From Thermogemmatispora onikobensis (GTDB lineage: Bacteria > Chloroflexota > Ktedonobacteria > Ktedonobacterales > Ktedonobacteraceae), in the NCBI RefSeq assembly GCF_001748285.1, contig NZ_BDGT01000057.1:1-43187 (forward strand): DNA of 43,187 nucleotides, written 5' to 3'. Of this stretch, positions 8,279 to 17,200 are shown one piece after another. Under the pieces are notes generated by a model that ran no database searches, had not been told where the DNA came from, and worked only from the letters and a program-made list of their open reading frames with translations. Position numbers and translations under genes: made by a program. How positions within the stretch are numbered: position 1 is the first letter of the stretch; every line of letters starts with the position of its first letter.

Positions 8279-9493
8279 TTAGGGGAGCACCTGAACGGTC
8301 ACGGAACCATTTGCAAGCTGGAGCAGCAGGCGATCGCCAGGATGGACCTGCTCAACAGCGGTTACCAGGGTCTGATCTTCGGCGTGTCGCACAATGGCGT
8401 AGCCTCGCGCGAGCGTCTCCAGCGGAGAGAGCGTTTCCAGATGACGGGAGATCCCGCGGAGACGTTCGCGCTGCAGCGTGAGCAGCGTCTGCATGTTGAC
8501 AAGCAAGCGCTCACTCAGATCATCGAGCTGCTGGCGTCGTTGATCCAATTGCCCGCGAGGGCTAGCGCGCCGGAGGTCGCGCTCCAGACGCAACAGGCGC
8601 TCACGCTGCTCGGCCAGATATGTTAGCATAGACTCCTGCAAGCGCCGCTGCCACTCAAGCAGGTCCTGGCGCCAACGAGCCACATCGGGCACGGCGATGG
8701 TCGCAGCGGCAGTCGGCGTTGAAGCCCGATAGTCGGCCACCAGGTCAGCAATGGTTACATCGGTTTCATGGCCGACGCCGCTAATGACGGGAATGCGTGA
8801 GCGAGCGATGGCGCGTGCTACCAGCTCGTCATTAAAGGCCCACAACTCTTCACGCGAGCCGCCGCCCCGCGCCACAATGATCACCTCCGCTTCTCCATGC
8901 TCATTCAAGAGATCAAGGGCGGCGGCAATCGAAGCTGGCGCCTCCTCCCCCTGGACCAGAGCCGGAGCGATCAGGACCTCCGCCAGCGGATAGCGTGTGC
9001 GGAGCACGCGCAGCATGTCGCGGAGGGCTGCCGCTTGCAGCGAGGTGACCAGGCCAATCACTGCCGGCGCTGAAGGGAGCGGACGCTTGCGCTCCTCGGC
9101 AAAGAGACCCTCGGCAGCCAGCCGCTCCTTGAGTTGCTCAAAGCGACGATAGAGGGCGCCCTCGCCTAGAGGCTCGACATACTCGACATAGAGTTGCAGC
9201 CGACCATGCTGCTCATAGAACGAGACATAGCCGGCGGCCAGCACTGCCATGCCATTGCGCAGCTCAGGCAAACCGGCCCGCTGGCGAGCATGTTTGAAAA
9301 AGACGCATAACAGCTGGGCTGTTTCGTCTTTCAAGGTGAAATAACAATGGCCGGAAGCCAGATGAACCTTGTAATCAGAGATTTCTCCCTGCACCCAGAG
9401 ACTGCGCAGCAGCTCATCCTGCTCCAGCAATTTCTTGAGGTAATGAACCGCCTCGGAGACTGTCAACGGCGGCTCGTTGAGTGTCGCCAGCAT
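8279..9493 (-). CDS. xseA: exodeoxyribonuclease VII large subunit
   Basis: 404 residues. The N-terminal OB fold (about 8-105) contains LWVQGEISDYKVHLASGHCY and FTLKDETAQLLCVFFK, standard for XseA. The catalytic region has ARGGGSREELWAFNDE, then SGVGHETDVTIADLVADYRA followed by STPTAAA (about 215-275), the most conserved part of the family. A coiled-coil segment (about 280-370, REQRERLLRLERDLRR) would bind XseB copies. The C-terminal LARGYAIVR motif is present. ATG 9493 is preceded by GGGAGG at good spacing, 21 bases after accB, so it is probably co-transcribed with it. The enzyme cuts single-stranded DNA to oligonucleotides in repair. Confidence 0.95.
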   Translation of the reverse strand: MLATLNEPPLTVSEAVHYLKKLLEQDELLRSLWVQGEISDYKVHLASGHCYFTLKDETAQLLCVFFKHARQRAGLPELRNGMAVLAAGYVSFYEQHGRLQLYVEYVEPLGEGALYRRFEQLKERLAAEGLFAEERKRPLPSAPAVIGLVTSLQAAALRDMLRVLRTRYPLAEVLIAPALVQGEEAPASIAAALDLLNEHGEAEVIIVARGGGSREELWAFNDELVARAIARSRIPVISGVGHETDVTIADLVADYRASTPTAAATIAVPDVARWRQDLLEWQRRLQESMLTYLAEQRERLLRLERDLRRASPRGQLDQRRQQLDDLSERLLVNMQTLLTLQRERLRGISRHLETLSPLETLARGYAIVRHAEDQTLVTAVEQVHPGDRLLLQLANGSVTVQVLP

Positions 9494-9514
9494 CAGCGCC
9501 CTCCCGCTCCTCGG

Positions 9515-10042
9515 CTAAGCCTCGCCGGCGCTATCGATCACCATCAGCGGCTGCCCATACTCGACTGGCTGGCCTTCTTCTAGCAGGATCTCAGCAACGC
9601 GGCCCGCTACTGGCGACTCGACCTCATTGATGACATTGAGCGCCTCGACGGTGGCCACCAGCTGGCCCACCTTGACCTGATCACCCACCTGGACGGCAGG
9701 GCGCTGCTCCTTGGGCCTGGCCCAGCGGTGGAAGATCCCGACCCAGGGCGAGACAATCGTGTGGCGAGTCTCGGCGGCAGCCGCCGGCTGCTCCTCTGCC
9801 ACCACCTCCTCCTCATCAATGAGTGCTGCTGACGCCAGCCCATCGACGCTGCTGAGACGCGCCTTGCGCAGCGCCAGGCGCAGGCCCGCTGTTGGAGCGC
9901 GCAGCTCTAGCTCGCTCACATCGCTCGTGTCGAGCAACTGCACCAGGCGCTTAATCTGCTCAACTGTTAGCTCCTCACTGCTATAGGCGCCGTTTTCCAG
10001 AGCGGCGCGGCTGCCCCCCCGGCGCGATCCCTTGGTTTCCAT
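9515..10042 (-). CDS. accB: biotin carboxyl carrier protein-like (accB position, no biotinyl lysine)
   Basis: 175 residues with AccB architecture: an N-terminal helical segment (LTVEQIKRLVQLLDTSDVSE, LELRAPTAGLRLALRK) usual for bacterial BCCP, an Ala/Glu-rich linker (about 75-92), and a C-terminal biotinyl/lipoyl domain (VSPWVGIFHRWA, VQVGDQVKVGQLVATVEAL, VAGRVAEILLEEGQPVEYGQPL). The biotin site that should read E-A-M/L-K-M/I reads E-A-L-N-V, with Asn136 encoded by AAT at 9637-9635, so the carrier cannot be biotinylated at the usual residue. Place in the operon (efp-accB) is canonical but accC does not follow. ATG 10042 has GAGGAGG upstream; a GTG at 10093 would add 17 residues and overlap efp. 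It may be a degenerate or regulatory carrier homologue, comparable in logic to plant BADC proteins; this is inference. Confidence 0.85.
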   Translation of the reverse strand: METKGSRRGGSRAALENGAYSSEELTVEQIKRLVQLLDTSDVSELELRAPTAGLRLALRKARLSSVDGLASAALIDEEEVVAEEQPAAAAETRHTIVSPWVGIFHRWARPKEQRPAVQVGDQVKVGQLVATVEALNVINEVESPVAGRVAEILLEEGQPVEYGQPLMVIDSAGEA

Positions 10043-10070
10043 CGTTCTGATCCTCCTCGGCGCTGGTAGG

Positions 10071-10628
10071 CTACGCGCGCTCAACGTACTCACCTGTGGT
10101 AGTATTGACGCGGATCAGGTCACCAATGTTGACAAAAAGCGGTACCTGCACTACCAGACCCGTCTCTGTCGTGGCGGGCTTCGAACCGCCAGTCGCGGTA
10201 TCGCCCTTGACGCCCGGCTCCGTATAGGTTACCCGGAGCACGACTTTTTCAGGCAGCTCCACCGAGATCGGCTGGCCTTCATACATGATGATATCCAGCT
10301 CCATATTATCGGTCAGATAGAGCTGGGCATCGCCGAGCTGATCCTCGGTCAGGACAATATCCTCATAGGTGGTCGTATCCATAAAATGGTACTGATCGCC
10401 ATCCCGGTACTGGTACATCACATGCACCCGGTCCAGGAAGACGCGCCTGAATTTCTCTCCGGCATCAAAGGTTCGCTCAACGATGGCCCCCGTGCGCAGA
10501 TTGCGTAGCTTGAGGCGAACCGTGGCCCCACCGCGGCCAAGTTTAATATGCTGCCAGTCGAGAATGGTATAGAGCTGTCCATCTAGCTCTATAGAAAGGC
10601 CCTTTTTTAGGTCGCCAGTCGAAATCAT
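10071..10628 (-). CDS. efp: elongation factor P
   Basis: 185 residues, the normal size: KOW-like N-terminal domain (about 1-62) and two OB domains (about 63-185, ending with VPLFVNIGDLIRVNTTTGEY, the EF-P C-terminal signature). It relieves ribosome stalling at polyproline. The tip loop, where E. coli has a lysylated Lys34 and Bacillus a modified Lys32, reads KLGRGGATVRLKL: the residue is Arg32 and the usual Pro before Gly is Leu. The signature for the interdomain contact (TDNMELDIIMYEGQPISVELP) is intact. ATG 10628 has AGGGAG at 10643-10638 with 9-base spacing; a GTG at 10634 lies too close to it. It begins 13 bases after the M24 peptidase. Confidence 0.95.
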   Translation of the reverse strand: MISTGDLKKGLSIELDGQLYTILDWQHIKLGRGGATVRLKLRNLRTGAIVERTFDAGEKFRRVFLDRVHVMYQYRDGDQYHFMDTTTYEDIVLTEDQLGDAQLYLTDNMELDIIMYEGQPISVELPEKVVLRVTYTEPGVKGDTATGGSKPATTETGLVVQVPLFVNIGDLIRVNTTTGEYVERA

Positions 10629-10641
10629 CGCCACACACTCC

Positions 10642-11742
10642 CTATTGCGAAATGATCAGATCGAGCGGTGAGTGCGTCAGCACTTCCGCCCCATCTTCCA
10701 ACAGCAGCAGGCTATCCTCAATGCGCAAGCCACTCCAGCCTGGGATATAGACCCCCGGTTCTACGGTCACCACAGCCCCAGCGGGCAAGAGGGCATCTTC
10801 GGGCGCTCGCTGAGATAACAACGGCTCTTCGTGTATCTCCAGGCCAACGCCGTGACCGGTACTGTGGATGTAGTAGTCAGCCAGGCCATAGCGCGCCAGC
10901 ACATCGCGCGCCAGGGCGTCGGCCTGACGTCCGGAGAGGCCAGCCCGCAGACCCTGCTCACAGGTGCGCATTGCCTCTAGCACGGCCTGGTAGAGGGTGC
11001 GCATACGCTCCTCGCGCGGTTCCCCGAGACAGACGGTGCGAGTCATATCGGCACAATAGCCCTGGTAGCGCGCCCCCATATCGATTGTAATCAGCTCACC
11101 GGCCTCAATAGGGCGCCCGCTGGCCCGCGCATGGGGCATAGAACCATGAGGACCAGCAGCCACAATCGGCTCAAAGGCCGGTCCATCCGCCCCTAAGGCG
11201 ATCATGGTCCGAATAATCTCCCATTGTACTTCTCGCTCGGTTAGTCCGGGATGCAGCCAGCTGCGCAGATGAGCAAAGGTCTCGTCAGTGATTGCCGCGG
11301 CTTTCCGTAGCCGTTCCAGCTCCTGCACCGATTTGACCTGACGCAGACGGTCGACGATCGTGCTCTCCAGTGGCTGCAAGCTGTAGCAGCCTTCCCCAGC
11401 TCGATAGAGTCGGGCATAAGAGCTGTAGCTGAGGGCCCCCGCTTCGAAGCCAAGACGCTGCCAGCTATACTGACGCGCCTGAGCCGCGACCGCCTCGGAG
11501 AACTCGCGCCGCTCCGGCACCAGCACTTGACAGCCCACCGCCTCTTTCTCTGCTGCCTCACGGTAGAGGGTGGTGGTAATCAGTAGACACAGCTCTTGAG
11601 AGATGAGCAGCCAGGCCGCCTCGGGGTCGCTCTCCAGCCAGCCGCTGAGATATGAGCGATTGTACGGCTGCGTAATCAAACAGGCATCGAGTCCCTGCTC
11701 GCGCAGCCACGCACGAAAATCAGCGATGCTCCCTTCTTTCAT
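10642..11742 (-). CDS. M24-family Xaa-Pro peptidase
   Basis: 366 residues. N-terminal creatinase-like domain (about 1-130: [26 protein letters not shown]) and C-terminal pita-bread domain (about 135-366). The five metal ligands are visible: Asp in ITIDMGARY, Asp in YCADMTRTV, His in [15 protein letters not shown], Glu in [11 protein letters not shown] and Glu in LRIEDSLLL, so it is predicted to be a dinuclear Mn/Co dipeptidase or aminopeptidase P cleaving X-Pro bonds. Between aroQ and efp it holds the place of the Bacillus yqhT-type peptidase. Its ATG overlaps the aroQ stop (ATGA at 11742-11739), indicating translational coupling; GAGGAG lies 6 bases upstream. Confidence 0.92.
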   Translation of the reverse strand: MKEGSIADFRAWLREQGLDACLITQPYNRSYLSGWLESDPEAAWLLISQELCLLITTTLYREAAEKEAVGCQVLVPERREFSEAVAAQARQYSWQRLGFEAGALSYSSYARLYRAGEGCYSLQPLESTIVDRLRQVKSVQELERLRKAAAITDETFAHLRSWLHPGLTEREVQWEIIRTMIALGADGPAFEPIVAAGPHGSMPHARASGRPIEAGELITIDMGARYQGYCADMTRTVCLGEPREERMRTLYQAVLEAMRTCEQGLRAGLSGRQADALARDVLARYGLADYYIHSTGHGVGLEIHEEPLLSQRAPEDALLPAGAVVTVEPGVYIPGWSGLRIEDSLLLLEDGAEVLTHSPLDLIISQ

Positions 11743-12209
11743 GTATGCTCCTCTTTTGCGCGAGAATCTTCCTCGTTCAGCATAGCGAGCAAGGCACGCA
11801 GGGCCAGCTCGTAGCCACGCCAGCCGAGACCTGAGATCTGGCCTCGGCAGACTGCTGCCGTCACCGACTGATGGCGGAACGGCTCCCGCGCATAAATATT
11901 GCTCAGATGGACCTCGATGACCGGTGCTGCGAGGGCAGCCAGAGCATCGCGCAGAGCCAGCGAGTAGTGAGTCAAGGCCCCTGGGTTAATGATCACTCCG
12001 GCAGCCTGCTCTCCATGTTCTTGGAGAAAATCGATGAGCGCCCCCTCATGATTCGACTGAAAATCGAGCACCGTGACCCCGTGTTCGGCGGCAAGGTGGC
12101 GCAGGCGTTCGATAATCCAGGGCAAGGTAACCGTGCCATAGATAGCCGGCTCCCGTTTTCCCAAGCGATTCAGGTTTGGCCCATTGACCACCAGGATCGT
12201 GCGTGTCAT
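11739..12209 (-). CDS. aroQ: 3-dehydroquinate dehydratase, type II
   Basis: 156 residues, dodecameric type II DHQase, third step of the shikimate pathway. Motifs: [17 protein letters not shown] (substrate and catalytic Arg/Tyr), [30 protein letters not shown] and [17 protein letters not shown] (catalytic His). Usual length is 140-155, with a short C-terminal tail here ([12 protein letters not shown]). Both ends use ATGA overlaps: with aroK-aroB at 12209-12206 and with the peptidase at 11742-11739. AGGAAG precedes the start. Confidence 0.96.
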   Translation of the reverse strand: MTRTILVVNGPNLNRLGKREPAIYGTVTLPWIIERLRHLAAEHGVTVLDFQSNHEGALIDFLQEHGEQAAGVIINPGALTHYSLALRDALAALAAPVIEVHLSNIYAREPFRHQSVTAAVCRGQISGLGWRGYELALRALLAMLNEEDSRAKEEHT

Positions 12210-13903
12210 GCTTCTTCCTGCCTCACCCTGGCACTGGTGGTGCTCTCGCCTCCAAAGAGGGCGTGCACGACCTTGTTGACCAGCTCATCTGGTAGCGTTG
12301 TCTGGAAGACCTCGCCAATCCGGCGGGGCATGATCCAGCGCACCTGCTTCTGAGCCACTTTCTTATCAAGCTGGATAGCTGTCAGCAAAGCTTCGGCCTG
12401 TGGCTTTCCCTGATAGGTGGTAGGCAGGCCCAACGCCGCCAGTAGCGCTCGCTGGCGCTCAGCCTCCTCACGTGCCAGAAGGCCGGCCTGGCAGGCCAGT
12501 TCAGCCGCGGCCACCATACCCAGCGCTACCGCTTCCCCATGCAGCCATTCGCCATAGCCGCTCACATTTTCCAGGGCATGGCCCAGCGTATGCCCATAGT
12601 TGAGGATCGCCCTCCGCCCCTGCTCTCGTTCATCCTCCTCAATTACTGCGGCCTTGAGGGCAATACAGCGCGCGATGATCTGCGCCAACAGAGAGGCTGG
12701 GGGCAAAGAGAAATCGCGCAGCGCTGCCGCATAGGTTTCTAGCAAAGTAAAGAGTTCTGCGTCGAGTATCATACCATACTTGACAACCTCTGCCCAGCCC
12801 TCAGTGCGCTCGCGCTGGGGCAGCGTCAGCAGCGTTGCCGGATCGGCCAACACCAGGCGGGGCTGATAGAAGGCGCCGATCAGGTTTTTGCCTCGCGGGT
12901 GATTGATCCCTGTTTTACCGCCAATAGCCGCATCAACCTGGGCCAGTAAGGAGGTCGGCAGCTGCACCAGGGGAACGCCGCGGAGATAGGTGGCGGCGGC
13001 CAAGCCCACCAGGTCGCCGACGACGCCTCCGCCGAGGGCCAGCAGGGCCTCACGACGCTCTGCCCGCTGCTCGATGAGCCAGTCGTAGATGGCGCTGAGC
13101 TGCTGCAGCGACTTGCTGGCTTCGCCTGCAGGTAGGACATAGCTGCTGACGCTCCAGCCCGCTCGCTGCAGCGTTCGCAGCAAAGGCGGACCGTAGAGGT
13201 CATAGACATGCTGGTCGCTGAGGAGAAAAACGCGCCGCGGTAGCTCCAGACGCGCCAGATACCCTGGCAGGCGTCCCAGTCCCCCCCAATCGACGACCGC
13301 CAGATAGCCCTCACCGGCGCGAATCTGACGCTCCAGTGGCGCCTCTCCTTCCAACGCTCCCAGGGCAATGAGGGCCGCCACAATGGCGCGTACGACCTGC
13401 TCGACGCTTTTTCCGTCGGTCGAGCAGCTGGCTTCTGCCTCTTCATAGAGTGCCTGCCGCTCGGCCCGCAAGCGACGCAGCGCTGCTAGCGGATCATCCC
13501 CAGCCAGCAGCGGACGCACTTCGGGAGAAAAACCCTCTCGCCGCGCCGCCGCGTCTTGCTGGCGTAGCCGTTCAAGGGCCGTCTCCGGCTCGACGCTCAG
13601 GAAAATCCTTACTCCCTGCTCAGCCATGAGCCGGCGATTGTCAGCCTCCAGGACGATGCCCCCACCAGTGGCAACGATGGCTCCGGCGCAGGCAGCTGCT
13701 TCTTGCAAGGCTCGCTTTTCACGAGTTCGGAAAGCGCTCTCGCCTTCCTCTGCAAAGATCGTGGCAATGCGTTTTCCACAGCCTTGCTCTACCAGCAGAT
13801 CGGTGTCAATGAAGGGCCTTCCCAGGCGCTTCGCCAGCAGGCGCCCTACGGTTGTCTTGCCACTCCCAGATAGCCCAATCAAGAAGACGTTACGCATGCG
13901 CAT
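12206..13903 (-). CDS. aroKB: shikimate kinase / 3-dehydroquinate synthase fusion
   Basis: 565 residues, two enzymes of the shikimate pathway in one chain. AroK part, about 1-175: P-loop [17 protein letters not shown] near residue 34, FRTREK and the GGG loop of TGGGIVL. AroB part, about 190-550: nucleotide site [38 protein letters not shown], metal-site residues in [21 protein letters not shown] and HGEAVALGM. Linker about 175-190 is charged. Fused aroK-aroB is known in several phyla; the steps are not consecutive (aroB is step 2, aroK step 5). It heads the aroQ-peptidase-efp-accB run. ATG 13903 and ATG 13897 are both possible; a TAGAAT box at 13910-13905 would make the mRNA nearly leaderless, but its -35 is weak. 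Confidence 0.95.
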   Translation of the reverse strand: MRMRNVFLIGLSGSGKTTVGRLLAKRLGRPFIDTDLLVEQGCGKRIATIFAEEGESAFRTREKRALQEAAACAGAIVATGGGIVLEADNRRLMAEQGVRIFLSVEPETALERLRQQDAAARREGFSPEVRPLLAGDDPLAALRRLRAERQALYEEAEASCSTDGKSVEQVVRAIVAALIALGALEGEAPLERQIRAGEGYLAVVDWGGLGRLPGYLARLELPRRVFLLSDQHVYDLYGPPLLRTLQRAGWSVSSYVLPAGEASKSLQQLSAIYDWLIEQRAERREALLALGGGVVGDLVGLAAATYLRGVPLVQLPTSLLAQVDAAIGGKTGINHPRGKNLIGAFYQPRLVLADPATLLTLPQRERTEGWAEVVKYGMILDAELFTLLETYAAALRDFSLPPASLLAQIIARCIALKAAVIEEDEREQGRRAILNYGHTLGHALENVSGYGEWLHGEAVALGMVAAAELACQAGLLAREEAERQRALLAALGLPTTYQGKPQAEALLTAIQLDKKVAQKQVRWIMPRRIGEVFQTTLPDELVNKVVHALFGGESTTSARVRQEEA

Positions 13904-13992
13904 TATTCTACCATGAGACTGGCGGTCAGCCCAGTAGCCGCCGAGACTCGTTCCTCCCTCCTCTTATACTCCTTTTCTCCTTCTCACCTGGC

Positions 13993-16674
13993 TCAGTAAA
14001 GCTCTTCGTTGTGCACCGGCGTATTCAGGACTGCCAGCAGGCTGAAGGTCGAGGTATCAACTATCTGCAGATAGTTGTCCTGCTCCTGTGCCAGACCTTC
14101 CCGCACAAAAGCCTGGATGCGGTTGTCGTAGAGCCTGAAAGTGGACTGGAAGCGGAAAGCGTACTGTTCAAGGCGCCCCGTCTGGCGATTGAGTACCAGG
14201 ATGTCATCCCCCGGCACGCAGCTTGCCTCGGCCCCACAGCGCGTATGATCAGTGAAAGAGCCGATCAGGACCTGCCGGCTCTGATCCCAGCTCGCCACGG
14301 TATATTGGTGGGTAACTTGCCCCTCACGATCGAGGGCGATGAAGGTGCTCTGAGCCTGTAGGGGATTATAGAGCATCATCCCCTCCGCAGCACCGCCAAA
14401 GTGGCCGGTGTAGAGGATCGCCCCGCTCCCCCACTGGCTGTAGCTCTGGCGCGCCTGAATCTGTAGATTGGGTTTCAGGATCAAGAGCTGAGCCTCGCCA
14501 GCGATGGGATCATAGAGCAAGAGCTGGGCCTGCCCCCTCCCACAAAAGTCTCCACTGTAGACTTGCCAGTTGCCATCGAGGTCAGTCACAGCCTGATTAT
14601 GGGCCACCTGCAAGCGGGCATCAAAACTGATCAGGCGTCCCTGGCCATTCAGGCGATCGTAGAGGAAAAGACCGTCCTGCTGCGCGCTGATAAAGCTTCC
14701 GACATAGATCTCCCACGAGTCTTGTGAGAGCAGGTAGCGCTGGAGATGCTTGATTCCAAACTTGCTCGTGAAGTCGACCAGTAGCACGTTGGGCCTCAAC
14801 TGGGCCTGACTGCTCTGGGCACCGCCAAGGTCCTTGCCACCACCATCGCCGGGATTCAAGCTCAAGGCCAGACCATTGGGCATGGCCAGGGGTCCCGCCT
14901 CGCCAGAGGCCAGGGCCCGGGTGATGGTCCCCGCAGTAGGCGAGGGCGTCACGCCAGCTGTGGCCGTGGGCCTGACTGTTGGGCTGGCCGTAGGGGTGAC
15001 GGTAGGGGTCACACTTGGCCTGGCCGTCGCTGTCGGTTTCGGCGTCGGACTGGCCGTCACTGTCGGTTTCGGTGTCGGACTGGCCGTCACTGTCGGCTTC
15101 GGTGTCGGACTGGCCGTCACTGTCGGCTTCGGCGTCGGACTGGCCGTCACTGTCGGTTTCGGCGTCGGACTGGCCGTCACTGTCGGCTTCGGTGTCGGAC
15201 TGGCCGTCACTGTCGGTTTCGGCGTCGGACTGGCCGTCACTGTCGGTTTCGGCGTCGGACTGGCCGTCACTGTCGGTTTCGGTGTCGGACTGGCCGTCGC
15301 TGTCGGTTTCGGTGTGGAAGAAGGCGCAGGTGTCTTCGTCGGCACCAGGCTGGGTACAGGTGAGACGCCTGGCTCACCGGGCATAGTTGGGAAAGGAGTG
15401 GGCGTCAGGCTTGGCGTCGGGATGGTCGGGGTCAGGGTGTTGGCAAAGCGATTGTAGAGAAGCAAGCCCGTCGTCTGCCCATTGAAGCGACCTGTGTATA
15501 TTTCCCACCCGGGTCCCCAACCGGCGAGTGTGATATGCTGACTGATTTGCAGATCAGGGCCAAGGCTCAAAATCTGTATTTTCCCTGAAGAGCGGCTGTA
15601 GAGTAGTATCTGAGCATGTCCAAGGCCAGCAAAATCGCCGATACGAATATCCAGATCCGAGCCCCAACCATGCGGCCCCACCTGGCGATCAGCCAGGGTC
15701 ACCAGCCGTGCGCCAGCAATCGTGCCAGAGGAGGTTGCAGGAGAATCGGGATAGGGCCAGAGGCGCCCCCCTGGGCGCTTGCTGAGTTGCTCGGCATCCA
15801 ACAGTTGCAATACCTTCAACGTGCCCTGCTGGCGGTTGTAGAGCAAGAGAGCGCTTTGACCGTCTCCCGTGAAGTCGGCGTCAAACTTCTGCTCTGAGGA
15901 CGTCGGGGGCAGACCAAGGGCCAGACGCGCCGAGGTCAGCGTAGTCGGATCGCGCTGCTGCTGCTGATTGGCAGCCATCACCTCTGCCAGCGCCTCGCTG
16001 TCGACGCCCGGTAGACGAGCGAAGAGCTGCAGGTCTATCTGGCCCGGGAAATAGATGAAGCGAAGCTGACCATGCTGATAGCGAGGCTGATTGATAACCG
16101 AGACCTGGTAACCAATACCAAGGTGGACAGGGGTCGGGTCGCCGTAATTCTGATAGGTCACATTGAAGGTATCGCCATCGGGGCTGACCCAGGTGACAAA
16201 AGCCACGTGGCCAGCAGAGCTGTAGGCCCAGACGCCGTCAGCGACAGGGAAGACAGCAATCGCACCGACGCGGGGCTGCGTTCCCACAGCCAGGCCAGCT
16301 CGCTGAGCGGCGCTGATCCAGTCCGCCGCATTTCCCCAATTGAGGGGTAGATCGTAATGCAGCCAGTGCCATTGCTCCCAGGCCCACCAAACGCAGTTTC
16401 CACCCCGTGGAAAGGGACCAGGGCAAAGCGCAAAAGGATTGCCATCAGCGCTGAAGCTGAGCTGATCACAGCTGGAATTGAGCGTAGAAGCGGTATACCC
16501 TAAGCCCTGGGCATTGGCCTGGAGCAGGTTCACTAATGAGAGCGGCTGCGAGAGCAGCAGGCAGAGAACAGCAACGAGGAGAGCAGCGAGGAAACGGCGT
16601 CGCGTTGTGCGCCCAATGGGTCCATGCCCATCATCGCCTTGCAGGAGCCTCCGCAGGAAGGCCAAAGGATGCAT
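13993..16674 (-). CDS. secreted CHAP-domain protein with Pro/Thr repeat and VCBS-like C-terminal region
   Basis: 893 residues. The N-terminus has an arginine-rich cytosolic stretch (RTTRRR) and a single hydrophobic segment (about 28-50), so it is exported or membrane anchored. A CHAP amidase-like domain spans about 65-215, with catalytic Cys94 in GGNCVWWAW and His156 in AGHVAFV, and a following Asn/Asp in TYQNYGD; such domains cleave peptidoglycan cross-bridges. Then come two blocks of FG-GAP/VCBS-like repeats (DFTGDGQSALLLYNR, DFAGLGHAQILLYSR, RFNGQTTGLLLYNR and again after residue 610), probable beta-propeller blades, split by a Pro/Thr/Ser-rich spacer (about 415-590). The spacer contains nine tandem TASPTPKPTV units. 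ATG 16674 has GGGAGG upstream, and a promoter match is at 16780-16808. Function: probably cell-wall hydrolysis or surface binding; unproven. Confidence 0.82.
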   Translation of the reverse strand: MHPLAFLRRLLQGDDGHGPIGRTTRRRFLAALLVAVLCLLLSQPLSLVNLLQANAQGLGYTASTLNSSCDQLSFSADGNPFALCPGPFPRGGNCVWWAWEQWHWLHYDLPLNWGNAADWISAAQRAGLAVGTQPRVGAIAVFPVADGVWAYSSAGHVAFVTWVSPDGDTFNVTYQNYGDPTPVHLGIGYQVSVINQPRYQHGQLRFIYFPGQIDLQLFARLPGVDSEALAEVMAANQQQQRDPTTLTSARLALGLPPTSSEQKFDADFTGDGQSALLLYNRQQGTLKVLQLLDAEQLSKRPGGRLWPYPDSPATSSGTIAGARLVTLADRQVGPHGWGSDLDIRIGDFAGLGHAQILLYSRSSGKIQILSLGPDLQISQHITLAGWGPGWEIYTGRFNGQTTGLLLYNRFANTLTPTIPTPSLTPTPFPTMPGEPGVSPVPSLVPTKTPAPSSTPKPTATASPTPKPTVTASPTPKPTVTASPTPKPTVTASPTPKPTVTASPTPKPTVTASPTPKPTVTASPTPKPTVTASPTPKPTVTASPTPKPTATARPSVTPTVTPTASPTVRPTATAGVTPSPTAGTITRALASGEAGPLAMPNGLALSLNPGDGGGKDLGGAQSSQAQLRPNVLLVDFTSKFGIKHLQRYLLSQDSWEIYVGSFISAQQDGLFLYDRLNGQGRLISFDARLQVAHNQAVTDLDGNWQVYSGDFCGRGQAQLLLYDPIAGEAQLLILKPNLQIQARQSYSQWGSGAILYTGHFGGAAEGMMLYNPLQAQSTFIALDREGQVTHQYTVASWDQSRQVLIGSFTDHTRCGAEASCVPGDDILVLNRQTGRLEQYAFRFQSTFRLYDNRIQAFVREGLAQEQDNYLQIVDTSTFSLLAVLNTPVHNEELY
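15028..15310 (-). repeat. 30-bp coding tandem repeat, nine units
   Basis: Nine copies of a 30-base unit code for TASPTPKPTV on the minus strand, flanked by partial units (KPTATARPSV, PSSTPKPTA). Copies differ at synonymous wobble positions (GGTTTC versus GGCTTC, GGCGTC versus GGTGTC on the plus strand), while the protein units are the same except for Ala/Val at the ends. It lies between the two predicted propeller blocks of the CHAP protein. Confidence 0.92.
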
Positions 16675-16779
16675 CTGGTCTCTTCCTCCCTAAAATAAGA
16701 CCTGTATGCAGCCACGGCTGGCCAATTTTTGCCTGAAAGCACGCTCGCGGTCTTTCTGCCATTTTGCGATTTCCTGGAG

Positions 16780-16808
16780 AGTATATCATTGTGAGTTCAT
16801 GCGCGCAA
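16780..16808 (-). promoter_or_regulatory. sigma-A-like promoter for the CHAP protein gene
   Basis: Minus strand: -35 TTGCGC (16808-16803), 17-base spacer, -10 TATACT (16785-16780). The leader would be about 100 bases. The gap 16675-17080 holds this promoter and the one for tRNA-Val; nothing else was recognised in it. Confidence 0.5.
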
Positions 16809-17013
16809 GGTGGCCTGCTTGCCTTGCCGGCTCCTTTCCTTCTTCGGCCAGAGCACTCGCACGAGCTGGCACTGCCGCAGTCGCATTCCAGTTCTATTGT
16901 ACCTTTTCCCCTCGACAGCCAGGGCTGGCCCCGAGCACGCAGCTGGTAACGAAGCTAACCAGCAGCCAGCAAGCCGGCGCTCTTTCCTTTTCACGCTCCG
17001 GCCAAAAAAGGGC

Positions 17014-17042
17014 TTGACAGGGCGTGGGAGCAATGCTATCAT
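17014..17042 (+). promoter_or_regulatory. promoter of tRNA-Val
   Basis: Perfect -35 TTGACA (17014-17019), 17-base spacer, -10 TATCAT (17037-17042). The start would be near 17049, about 30 bases before the mature tRNA. Confidence 0.75.
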
Positions 17043-17080
17043 AGGAGCATCTCGAAAGACTCGAAAGAAGAGTAAGGCAT

Positions 17081-17157
<77 letters not shown>

Positions 17158-17161
17158 CTGT

Positions 17162-17200
17162 GAGGCAACCCTGCTTGTACAGGGTTGCCTCTTTCTTTTC
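17162..17200 (+). terminator. intrinsic terminator of tRNA-Val
   Basis: Perfect 12-base-pair stem, GAGGCAACCCTG (17162-17173) and CAGGGTTGCCTC (17180-17191), six-base loop CTTGTA, followed by TTTCTTTTC. Confidence 0.92.

Noticed and set aside
15028-15310. Possible CRISPR array (30-bp repeats)
   Set aside because: Units are contiguous without spacers and translate to a protein repeat; no cas genes are present.
14834-15457. Plus-strand frame with a GFGVGLAVTV repeat
   Set aside because: It is the reverse-strand image of the TASPTPKPTV repeat inside the CHAP gene; that gene has a signal, domains and a ribosome site.
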